From contig NXFV01001911.1 in NCBI GenBank assembly GCA_002803225.1, positions 83,522-147,521 on the forward strand: DNA of 64,000 bases, read 5' to 3'. Origin of the DNA: Gamarada debralockiae. Lineage: Eukaryota > Ascomycota > Leotiomycetes > Helotiales > Hyphodiscaceae. Positions 54,571-64,000 of the stretch are shown in pieces. The notes below the pieces were generated by a model, which was given only the letters and a program-made list of their open reading frames with translations, had not been told where the DNA came from and made no database searches. Each line of letters starts with the position of its first letter. Position 1 is the stretch's first letter. Position numbers and translations under genes: made by a program.

Positions 54571-56400
54571 TCAGCCCTCCTTACCAGGAGTGTTCTCCTC
54601 ATCACCCGCATACGCAAACTTCGAGAATTTCCTTATTTTCTCGCCTTTAAAGAAGAACAGGAAAGGAATACCGCAACAAGCCAAAGAGATGAAGGCGAGC
54701 AAGCTTCCTGCCCATTCATAACCGAGTCGATGGTACATCTGAACAGTGAAGAGGACTACCGCTGAACCCCAGATCGAGCGCAGAAACGTCTTTGCTGCTA
54801 GAGCAGATGCTGCTTGGTTTTGGTAGGAATCGACTTGAGTGAGATTAGCGGGGTTCGCGACAAATGGACAGATGTGATGAAGGAGAAAGAGCGGATGCGT
54901 ACCAATGTAGTTATTTGCTGCGTTGTAAATAAATATGAAACCCAATCCAACAGGGAACCCAGCGATTGAGGGTCCAAGCCAGAGGACTTTTGGGTACGAC
55001 GTCCCTGTCTAAAGTTAGTCAGCCACTCCATGTGCCAGTTCTTCTGCAACTTACAAGCAAAAATAAACAGCCCAATAGGAACAAACCAACACGAAATCAT
55101 CATCGGATACAGTCTGAACTCGGCGGGTGGATTCGGACCATGCTTCGCACACATCCTCAAGTAATGCTTATTTACCAGCGGCGAGAAACACGACGATACC
55201 ACAACCCCCAGCGCTAGCGGGATGAACATGAGACCCGTGATGCCAGCAGTGTAGCCTTTGCCCTCCTGGTAGATGACTGGGAAAGCAACAAAGAACATGT
55301 AGAGAAGACCATAGAGGACCGACATATAGACTGCGACCAGGAAGACGATAGGCTCTAAGACCAGAAGTTGCATGGGTCGAAAGAGAATCAAATGAAGAGT
55401 TTCTTTGAAGGGTCGAGGATTGAGTTGTTGTTCCGTGACGTATTTATTATCTCCCGTCTCTTTGCGCAGTTTCTTTGCGCGTTTAGAGAGAAGAGCGGGG
55501 CCGTAGGTTTCAGGGAGCGTGAAGGTGATCAGGATCCAAGTGGCGCCCGACATTATAAGTTGGATCCAGTAGAGCCATCTCCAACCTTTTGCATCTGATA
55601 GGAAGCCTCCTACAAGAGGTCCGATTGCTGGTCCGACGAACGGCGCCGCGGAGAAAGCAGCCATGGGCACTCCCCTCTCCTCGACTGTCCACTACATAAC
55701 ATGGGAGTTAGTAATTGCTTCATTGAGAACAATTTTGGAGCATGTCCTCGAAAGGCATGTTTCAAGAGCGACTGCTCCCAAAACAGTCTCAAATAGGAAA
55801 TATTTTGCTCCCCAGATATGGACTTACAAGATCCGCGAGCGTCCCACCAACAAGCACCATCGGCGCACTGAATGCAATCCCGTCAATCGCTCTCGTAACC
55901 AACAATGTCCCAATATTTTTCGCCACAGCCCCTGGAATCGTAAACACAACCGCCACCAACAACGTACTAGCATAAACAGGCCGCCGTCCAAAAACCTCAC
56001 TCAGCGGCGCAAACACTAGAGGACCAACCCCAAACCCCGCAACAAACATCGTAATAGTCAAAAAAGACACCTCCTCACTAACCCCAAAACTCTTACTAAC
56101 GCCCCCTAAATCCGCCGTAATAACGCCAGAACAAAACGCAACCACGAAACACGTGAAAGCGACGACGCCGGTGCAGTACCACTTGTAAGCTTTAGACCAG
56201 TTTTTTGGGTTTTCGGGATCGTTTATTTTGAAAGTTACTAATTCGTATTTTTCAACTTTGCCGGATGTTTTGGAGATCACTGAGATGGGGATCTCGCCGA
56301 GCGCAGTCTCTTCGGTGTATTCAGTCATGTTGGCTTCGTTGCTGAGAACTCGAGAGGGGAGGTTCACGAGGTCGTCCATGGGGTCGATGCGGCGGGTCAT
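54571..56400 (-). CDS. Major facilitator superfamily exporter (DHA1 type)
   Basis: A proton-driven membrane exporter of the drug:H+ antiporter-1 group, which in fungi moves drugs, polyamines or secondary metabolites. Exons are 56400-55828, 55691-55055, 55004-54903 and 54833-54571, giving 524 residues. The motif [12 protein letters not shown] lies just before the first membrane span, as in this group. Twelve hydrophobic spans can be followed. The A-type motif is [14 protein letters not shown] at the second loop, and [20 protein letters not shown] marks span 5 (motif C). The last span is followed by a charged tail ([20 protein letters not shown]). All introns fall in frame. The substrate is not evident from the neighbours. 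Confidence 0.9.
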
Positions 56401-57100
56401 TGTTGTGTCGGTTCGTTGGAAGCTGGATGGTTGTAAGAAAGAGTTCCCGGGGAGTTGGAAAAGAGAGGAAGAACTTGCCCTGGATGAACTGCATAAGGAG
56501 ATGGGGAGGGAGGTGGTGAGGAAGCCATGATGGGCTTTCGGTTCTCGCGAGCGATCAATTGGTAAACAGGTTGTTTTTGAAAGTAAGGTCTTGACTTTGA
56601 GGTTATTCAGTAAAGTAATAGAAATTAAAAATTTTCAAAAGCTTTGATTTCAACCGCCTTAGAGAACGCAACGCAAGAAAATCCATTCCTCCCATAACCC
56701 CTCATATATCAAACTTATTCATGCCGCGCCCCCGTCGACTTCCGCATTCACGACATCAGCAAAAGGTCCATTTGTAAACGGATGCCTCGGTGCCGTGCCA
56801 TAGAAGAAATCCATTCGATCGTGCGTTTTCTTGTTATGGCACCTCGGCACACAGCAGCGGTTCATGACTGTGCTTATGCAAGAGCCCTAATAGCGATCAA
56901 AACATGAAGGGATTCATGGGGAAGAAGAGACTTACATCACGTGCTTTGTCGCGAGTCAGTGTTGGCACATTCATGTGATCCGAAGTACCCGGATTGCTCC
57001 ATCTCATTCGCGACAGCGTTACTAAGAAGATGCTGTAAGGCCTGAATTTGTTTTGCGTAGCGGCCGCAGCGGAACCTTTCCATGATGAGAGACGGAACTC
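56401..57100. other. Intergenic with a possible tiny ORF
   Basis: A stretch of 700 bases with the promoter of the MFS gene. On the minus strand a frame with an ATG at about 57083 (MERFRCGRYAKQIQALQHLL) stays open for about 48 codons, and a second open stretch in another frame reads MNRCCVPRCHNKKTHDRMDF down to a stop near 56730. A GTAAGT donor and TAG acceptor lie between them. I cannot join them convincingly. Confidence 0.3.
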
Positions 57101-58831
57101 TCAGTTCTTATCGTTATGAACATTGTTTGCGTTGTCGTACAGCTTGCCGCGTTCCTTTACCGTCATCAAAGCCGAACTACCACCGCTCTCAGTGGTCAGC
57201 ACCATAGATTTTCTCGGCATCCAGTAATTCGATTCCCTGTGCCCTATACGACTGTTGACCTCCGTATAATTGACGCAGTGCGGACTGTAGTGATCTTCTG
57301 CTGTGCCAAAGGGAAAGACGGCAATGAAGCATACTTCATCCAAACCACACTTACCACACGCTTTCCAATCACTCCAGTCGAGCCATTTGTTAAGATCCCG
57401 AATTAAGTCTACTGCAGAGTCTGTATCTTCAAACTCTTCAGTGCCATTGCCCCTCTCCTTTGCGAGTAGCAGCTCCCTGACTTCAAAAAGTGTGCTGCAG
57501 ATTCGCTGCGTGACTGTCTTGAACGCAGCTTCAATCAACCGATCTTGTTCAGTGGAAGGTAGAATAGGCTTTAAATAATGCAAGGCACAGGCTGCGACAG
57601 GATCCTGCGCCCCGGAAGCTGCATAGTCGACGAACAAGTTCAGCATGTTGTTGATCTGGGACAGAAAAATTTCCTGTTGTGGGTTCGTTGCCATGAATTG
57701 CAGACGAGTTGAAAATCGTTTGACAATCATATCAGCAGCACCCTGCCAATCGACTCCAGTATGACGTTTCGATCTTCTCAACGCATCCCCCAAATCAGAC
57801 TTAATACGCTCCAGCACCTTCTTATCACTTTCCACAAGTCTCGGAAGCGTCGGCTGTCTTGGGTCCTGCTCCGGATTCGATAAATTCGTGGGGTAAAGGA
57901 ACGCCGAAACCATGGACGAATAATCAAGCTCGACTCTTCCACCACCAATCCCATCATACCGATTCGCGATTTCACGGACGAAGTCCAACAAGAAGATGTC
58001 ATTATAGCTCTCTGGCTTATCTCTTTCCGGTCGTCGTTTGTGAGAGATGAAATCCAAACCCTTGGAGAAATCGCACTTGATGAGTTCGAAGCCGCACTCC
58101 ATCCTAATGAAACCTTCAACTCCCCATTCGTCCGCAAGCTCACAAAGCTGCTGCGCTCGCTCTCTGTCGGCGAACTTATTCTGCGTAAAGTTCAGTAGCA
58201 GAATGTCTTGCGAGTCCATCGGTCCGAAATCGCATTTCGCCGCAGACATCCCATCCAAATACAGAAGTTTTAAAGGGCGAGTCGTTTGGTAGATGTGCAG
58301 ATACCCTGGTCTCAACTCCAACTCTGGCAGACCTTGCCCATCCAGCTCTAAGAGGTGCAAAGGCGGCTTATTTCTCGGATCATCCTTATCATCAACTGTA
58401 AATGGTTTCCCCGGATATTCACCTCTCTTACGCCAAGTTATATTGATAGCGAACATCTCCGCATGATGGATCTCAAATGCGAGCCATTCCATTCCTATCA
58501 CGCGGTCTGGGACACCATGCCCATGGTATAAGAGCGTGCCTTCTGGAACGTAGGCGGGGAAGAAGGACATCCCGTTGTGTTGGACTGAGGATCCCCATTG
58601 TCGCATCGAAGAGTAGATTGCATTGAAAATGAGGTTTGCGTTTTCGGTGGCACTTGCACTGCTGGGTCCATATTGATCTTGAGATGATAGAGTTTTTTGA
58701 GGTGTGGATGCGAGCACCAGGTAGATGAAAATTGTGAGCAGTACGATCGATGCCATTTTGGGAAGGTGAAGCGTTGACAAAAATACCCAGGTTTTGGTTG
58801 ATGAGTTTCTAGGAGGTTTTAAAGATCCCAT
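57101..58831 (-). CDS. Conserved membrane-anchored protein of unknown function
   Basis: A single exon encodes 576 residues from an ATG (MGSLKPPRNSSTKTW). Residues 26-43 (MASIVLLTIFIYLVLAS) form one membrane segment or signal anchor, so the rest probably lies in the secretory pathway or outside the cell. Conserved-looking blocks are GTLLYHGHGVPDRVIGMEWL, AFEIHHAEMFAINITWRKRG, YLDGMSAAKCDFGPMDSQDI and ECGFELIKCDFSKGL. There are several N-glycosylation sequons, such as NIT and NFT. Near the C-terminus is CGKCGLDEVCFIAVFPFGTA with clustered cysteines. I recall proteins with these blocks as uncharacterised families in filamentous ascomycetes. No catalytic motif is seen. Confidence 0.75.
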   Translation of the reverse strand: MGSLKPPRNSSTKTWVFLSTLHLPKMASIVLLTIFIYLVLASTPQKTLSSQDQYGPSSASATENANLIFNAIYSSMRQWGSSVQHNGMSFFPAYVPEGTLLYHGHGVPDRVIGMEWLAFEIHHAEMFAINITWRKRGEYPGKPFTVDDKDDPRNKPPLHLLELDGQGLPELELRPGYLHIYQTTRPLKLLYLDGMSAAKCDFGPMDSQDILLLNFTQNKFADRERAQQLCELADEWGVEGFIRMECGFELIKCDFSKGLDFISHKRRPERDKPESYNDIFLLDFVREIANRYDGIGGGRVELDYSSMVSAFLYPTNLSNPEQDPRQPTLPRLVESDKKVLERIKSDLGDALRRSKRHTGVDWQGAADMIVKRFSTRLQFMATNPQQEIFLSQINNMLNLFVDYAASGAQDPVAACALHYLKPILPSTEQDRLIEAAFKTVTQRICSTLFEVRELLLAKERGNGTEEFEDTDSAVDLIRDLNKWLDWSDWKACGKCGLDEVCFIAVFPFGTAEDHYSPHCVNYTEVNSRIGHRESNYWMPRKSMVLTTESGGSSALMTVKERGKLYDNANNVHNDKN

Positions 58832-59805
58832 CTAATGACTTATGAGGTGTTTGTGTAGAAGTGAGATTTTATCATGACTCTGAAGTCGGGTTTATTTCTG
58901 CCTGCTTACGCGGATCCTTATCCGGAAGGTACTCCTGTGCTATTGGTCAGGAGCTACGAGGGCGGTCACATGACATGCCCCTGTTGCGCTCGAATTGATT
59001 GAAAGTGCGATATTTCTGGTTGCAAGGTTATTTGCGACAGAGCCCTATGGAAGGGGATGAATGGAAGGTAAGGTATCCTCCACTCGGAGGAAAGTGCTGA
59101 ATCACTCACCAAACTCAAGACTTGAGTGAGACAAGAAGGCGGGCAACAATTGCATGTCAATGACCTTTCATTTCCATCCCATCTCTTTTCTGCTACATAG
59201 GAGCGACGAGAGCCTCGTAATACATCCCATCCAATCCTTATCATCAGACATCTAAGGCTCCCGGGTAGCACTATACAATTCCCACTGTCCAGCCATCTCC
59301 ATGCATGCATGCATATCCAAATATCCACCTCACAGGTAGTAGTCAAAACGAAAAAATATGGTTCCTCCAAATATCCATAGTAGAAATTCAACAACATCAA
59401 GCTAAATCTTCGCTTCGTTTGCATGCTTGCTTGAAACAAAAAGTCGCTCACTGCAAAAATGCCTTCTCTCATCTCATCGATCAGACACCATCATTTTGCT
59501 TGCTTATATCCAATTCGTCGAGATAAATGGCAAAGATCAATCGTCTATCATCCCAACCTTTCGCAATACCACATCCAATCCTATACAAAATAAAAAAATT
59601 GTTGATAGATTTTTGTAAATTTCAATCAATTGGAAGACTCCAGTCCTGCCAGCGGCCTTGGGTTCGTTCGCATGTTGAGAAGATCCCTTGCGCCCAAATT
59701 CGCCAGAAACGCCGTTGGTATTGTTGGTGCTTTTGTGCAATGTGTGCCGCCCAAGCATGGTTTGTGTAGTTTCCCTCAGAAGGGGAAGTGGGAAGAAGGG
59801 GCAGC
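58832..59805. other. Intergenic, no gene seen
   Basis: A stretch of 974 bases upstream of the membrane-anchored protein and downstream of the kinase, both on the minus strand. It should hold the promoter of the former and the 3' leader of the latter. Short frames have no family character. Confidence 0.4.
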
Positions 59806-62547
59806 TTATGACGGCGCTGCCTTTTGAGCTTTCTCCTGTGCTCTCGCGTTTCGTGCTGAGCGAACAAGTGGTGCCAGTTGCATCAAGTCGGCGCATTTCT
59901 TCATGAATTCGTGCTGCACCGCGTTAGTCGAGACCAAACCACTTCTTATTGCCATAGAAAAACTTACGCGCAATAAATCGTGAGCGCTAGCTCTCTTCTC
60001 AGGATCAACCTTCAGCGCAAATTGCAAGAAATCCCGGAAGACATCGCTAAGCGCATGTTCATCCTTGATAGTTGGAGTGCCATTGGTGGCGATGAGGTAG
60101 AGGGCCCGAAGTGGTGACTCGGTGAGGTACGGTGGCTCGCCTTCGATCATTTCGATGGCCATGATTCCGAGAGACCATATGTCGACTTTGCGGCCGTATT
60201 CCTTCCGCGTGACAACTTCTGGAGCCATCCAATAGGGTGTTCCAACCATTGTCGTGCGCTTGTTGTGAGCTTCGTTGATTTGGGCGCAGAAGCCGAAATC
60301 CGCTGGAGTTATCATTAGCTATTGTCCGCGTATTGTGATGGTCATGGGTGTACTTACTCAGCTTGATGTTTCCATCCATCGAAAGTAGGATATTATCCGA
60401 CTTGATATCACGGTGGATAACACCCTTCGAATGCAGATGTTGCAGTCCCTTCAACGTCTCTCTGCACACAGCTGCTATTTGGCCTTCTGACATGATATTG
60501 AATGTAACAACATCCGTCAAACTGCCACCTTCCATAAACTCCATTATCACCCACAACTCTCCTGTAACCAAGAAACTGTCGATGAAATTGACGATGTTTG
60601 GATGTGAGCTATCCTTCATCACAAGAATCTCGTTGATGATGAGATCCTTCTTCGGTTGCTGTTCGAGGTTCATCTGTTTGATAGCCACCAGGCGATTTGT
60701 TCCCCTCTCATAGCCTGTGAAGACACCACCTGAAGCTCCTTGCCCGATCTTCGTCAAGCTGTTGTAGATATCTCGGGGGTCGCCCTCGGAGCAAATCTGC
60801 TTTAACCGTGCGACAATGTCGATACCGGTGCTCTGCCGGGCGCGATGTCTAGGCCTTGCTCCTCCCTGAGCAGGACCCCTGACTTGCTGACTTGGGTGTT
60901 GGATACCATTGAGTTCTGGTGGGCGTGGGAATTGATTTTGTGACGCTGGCGGTGTAGGTTGTTGCGCTTGTTGTCGTTTGCTTTGACTTCGACCCATCTG
61001 CATAGGTTGTTGCTGAGCTTGTTGCATAGCAAGTTGCTGCTGTTGCAAAAGTTGCTGCTGGTAGAGAGCTTGTGGAGATTCTGTCTGAATGGGAGTTGCG
61101 TAAGGGGACACGCCATTGGCTCGAGAATCGGACCTTGAGCGATGTTCCTCTGGAAGCATGGGTGAGTTATCTGGTTGCGGAGGTGGAACATATGCCAAAG
61201 CAGGTAAGTCGTCGCTTTGACGTGGCATTCCAATCCCAGAATCTTTGGCCACTATGGGGGGTGGAGGAGCGGCTCTGGTAGGCCCCTGCATTGAGATAGG
61301 AGGTCTTGGTGCTGGACGGCTTGGTACAAGGCCATTGGGATCTTTGGGTTGCAATGTCAAAGCTGGACCTTGACCGGGTCGTGGGACTGGGGGTGGCGAT
61401 CGGGGATTTTCGAAGCTCGTTTCATGGTTTGCGGGGAATCTGGGGCTGGCGGGCGGACTCATCAAAGGGGTCATCGATCCATAATTGGGTGTGTTCAACA
61501 GTGCTGGCGATAGAGGCGCTGGAGCGTTTGTGCCCACACGCAGCTCTGGAACTTTCGCATGGTCGAATTTGTCCCATACCTCATCCCCGCCTTTGTCTGT
61601 GTTCTCCTTGTAAAATCCAACAATGTCGACAATGGTCTGCGGATGTTGCTCTTGTTCCTTCTTTGTAATGCCGCTGTCGTTTATCATGCGCTGCCATTCC
61701 TTTGGTAGACCCTGAATCAATCAGTTATCGTCCTTTATTATCGGACCAAAACCAAACTCACCGTAAATTGTCCTGTTTGATTATCATATCCAACATGCGT
61801 AACATGAACAGGATTCTCAGGCGCTGATATCTTTATTCCGCGAGGAGAGCTGACGCCGATGCTGCTCATGAAACCAGAGAAGCCCGACTTCTTTCTTATC
61901 ATGCCTTGTTTGGGTTCCTTGGTTTCATCAGAATATCGTTTTGGGCTTATCAACTGATTCTCGCCAACTCTGGGGGGTGTCTTTTCGCTCATTTTGTCTC
62001 CTGCTGAGAAGCTTGCTGATTGTCTCAAGGGTGGACTGATGACTCGTGGGTCGGGCGTAGTATGCGAGAGGGGTGGCGGCGGGGGACGACGCAGTGCGTT
62101 CTGGTATCCGGTCGCTTTCGTTGAATCGATATGATTGAGAATGCCAGAGCCATCAAATGGTGCTCCGATAAATTCGTCAGAAGTCTTTTCGCTGAGTGGA
62201 CGCGTTGGGTTGGATGTTCGATTTCCCCCACCCTGCCCTACTGGCGACGCGACGAACTGAGAGTCCGCCAGGATTGGGGATGGACCTGATATTTGACGTT
62301 CGAGTGAAGAACTGGACGATGCGTACGCAGCAGGATTTGGAGAGGTCGTCTTTCGCGTATGGCCTTGGGGTTGGTGCGATCTGGGGTAGGGCGCAGATGG
62401 AGCTCGTTGGAGGCTGCCAGAACTTCTCTGGCTTCTCAGAGATTTGTTATCGTTACTCCGCACATCGATCAGCAGGTTCGATGCAGCCGCAATGCCGGGG
62501 GGCGGTTTCTTGGTTAGACGGCGAGTAGATGTTTTGACTTCCTCCAT
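59806..62547 (-). CDS. p21-activated (Ste20/Cla4-type) serine/threonine kinase
   Basis: PAK kinases are activated by GTP-bound Cdc42 or Rac and control polarity, septation and MAPK signalling. Exons are 62547-61762, 61711-60358, 60302-59968 and 59913-59806, giving 860 residues. The first ATG is [17 protein letters not shown]; a stop lies just upstream in frame. The CRIB motif [20 protein letters not shown] is at about residues 242-261, followed by [18 protein letters not shown] Gln-rich stretch lies at about residues 470-500. The kinase domain (about 580-832) is complete: [35 protein letters not shown] and GTPYWMAPE. The kinase core ([20 protein letters not shown]) resembles Cla4, but no PH domain is visible upstream of CRIB, so I do not choose between Ste20 and Cla4. 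Confidence 0.92.
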
Positions 62548-63950
62548 ATTATTGACGTGACGGCTCAGACCTCCCTCTTGCGTTTGGTGTGGTCGTTTCG
62601 TATCGTTGTCAGCCAATCAGTTGCATGTAGCCTGGGCAATTGGCGCTGCGGGACGTTGTCTGAATCAACTAGGAAGTACAGCGGGCAGAACACAACAGAC
62701 GGAGCTGTACGGAGCTTGAAGGGGTTTCGAGGGTACCTGGCAGTTGTTGGAGGATGTGGAAATAGAGGGCGAGTTGGTGATGACCGTAGAATCCGGGTCT
62801 CGAGGTCGTGGAGGTGAAAGATTGAGAAGATCCACCGAGGATGGCAGGGCTGTGTCGATACTTGTCATTGGCTGGTCGAATTTTTGGAGTGGAGTGGACA
62901 ACCTCGCGGCTAAGCTCCAAACCAGGAAGAAAAAAATATTTTTGTAAAAACAAAATAATAATAACTTTCTAATAATACTAAATGAAAGGACCATTGAGGT
63001 CAAAGCAATTGTACACTGGATTGAAACATCTAGTAGCAGCTAGGAAGTTGGGATGAGAGTAATTGTCCGTGAGATAACTCTGCGATGGCAATTGTCGTCT
63101 CAAGTCTGCATGTACCGTACAAGAACACTGCGATTGAAATGTACGATGGCCGCAAACATATCAATTAGGTACACTGCACTCCTTCAATTCACACAACAGG
63201 TATGCATCTACCACCATACAGATTGGGTGCAGTAGTCTTGCTGGCAATTTAATAACAGATGCCTGAGGAACCTGCCCTCCAATCGCCTTTCTGCTGCCGG
63301 GTTGATCTAAGACCATCCGTCAATATTCGTTGGCACAGCTTTCTGCACAATTCAAGGTCACAGCAACAATTCCCACATGGTTGTGAGAATGGCTAGAGAC
63401 GCTCAATGTTCCCCTTCGTCTGGGAAGAGTTCTCGTTGGGTGAGTTTGCCGTAGCCGTCGTTCCCTGCTAAATGTGGAAGTTGTGGTTAAAAAACCGGCA
63501 GGATTGCCCTGTCAAGGAACAAATTCTCAGCGCTTTGGGGTCTGTGATGCTGATTTGAGTTCGTGATGATCCTTGAGAGCTCTACTACTTTCTGTATGAG
63601 GACTGGAAAATCTATTAATGTCAGCGCTTCAGCCTTCCCAATTCACGATGTTGTACAAAGTTCGTTGGTTGGGTTCCATCAATAAAGTTGTCCCTTCACC
63701 GTCGGAAAATCTACCGGCGCCGTGATGGACCTTACTTCTCAGCCACATTTGACACGTCGTCTTTACGAAGTATCCACTACTGTACTTCTCAGGGGCAAAA
63801 CGGTCGTATCGAAGGAAGTACCCGTATCTTTGTCACTTTGCATTTATGTGTTTCTACTTCATGCCACTCGTTTGCCGATACTCAAAATAAACTCGACATG
63901 CAGGATAAAAGGGCCGCCATGGCTGCGCCCACTGCCTCTCTCGTTAAGGG

Positions 63951-63951
<1 letters not shown>
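62548..63951. other. Upstream region of the PAK kinase, no gene seen
   Basis: A stretch of 1.4 kb with the kinase promoter and 5' leader. Open frames up to 112 codons on the minus strand (62665-63003) have no family character. No tRNA or repeat is seen. Confidence 0.4.

Positions 63952-64000
<49 letters not shown>
63952..64000. repeat. Run of 49 cytosines at the window end
   Basis: The last 49 bases are all C. It is not the usual fungal telomere repeat (CCCTAA). It is most likely an assembly or read artefact at a contig edge. Confidence 0.85.

Noticed and set aside
1..64000. CRISPR arrays, operons, ribosome binding sites, integrases
   Set aside because: The gene structure is eukaryotic with spliceosomal introns; no direct-repeat/spacer array, rRNA or complete transposon was seen.

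Overview
This window comes from a filamentous ascomycete (Pezizomycotina). The genes are spaced by a few hundred bases and carry short introns of about 45-60 nt. Fungus-specific families are present: HET, HeLo, Zn2Cys6 and the DASH subunit Dad3. The exon joins below were made by eye from splice sites, reading frame and family conservation. No transcript data were available.

Positions 1-20,400 are a housekeeping block: RAV1 (V-ATPase regulator), SFI1 (spindle pole body), a Mo25/hymA scaffold with two GC-AG introns, a PRMT3-type arginine methyltransferase with a damaged zinc finger, an FMN-binding split-barrel protein, a long coiled-coil protein and an ABCG half-transporter.

Positions 20,400-27,700 look more accessory: a decayed short-chain dehydrogenase, a HeLo-domain protein fused to a kinase-like domain lacking its catalytic aspartates (the architecture of the necroptosis executor MLKL), and, divergent from it, a Zn2Cys6 regulator with a 45-bp tandem repeat. 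DAD3 and mitoribosomal uS5m follow as a convergent pair.

Positions 30,200-37,500 form a gene-poor island with a HET-domain gene, a 15-bp tandem repeat, a broken MgtA-type P-type ATPase and one small conserved protein. A membrane-anchored multicopper oxidase and a secreted phospholipase-C-type phosphoesterase then diverge from a 980-bp promoter region containing three CACGTG boxes. BFR2 (ribosome assembly) and IND1 (complex I Fe-S assembly) share a 153-bp divergent promoter.

Positions 47,400-48,700 hold four degenerate tRNA-like Pol III units on the minus strand. Beyond lie an 855-residue secreted protein with Kex2-type sites, an MFS exporter, a conserved membrane-anchored protein of unknown function and a Ste20/Cla4-type PAK kinase. 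The window ends in 49 cytosines, most likely an assembly artefact.

The best candidate for a poorly described system is the HeLo-pseudokinase gene. Next are the tRNA-like cluster, the shared E-box promoter of the oxidase and phosphoesterase, and the large secreted protein.
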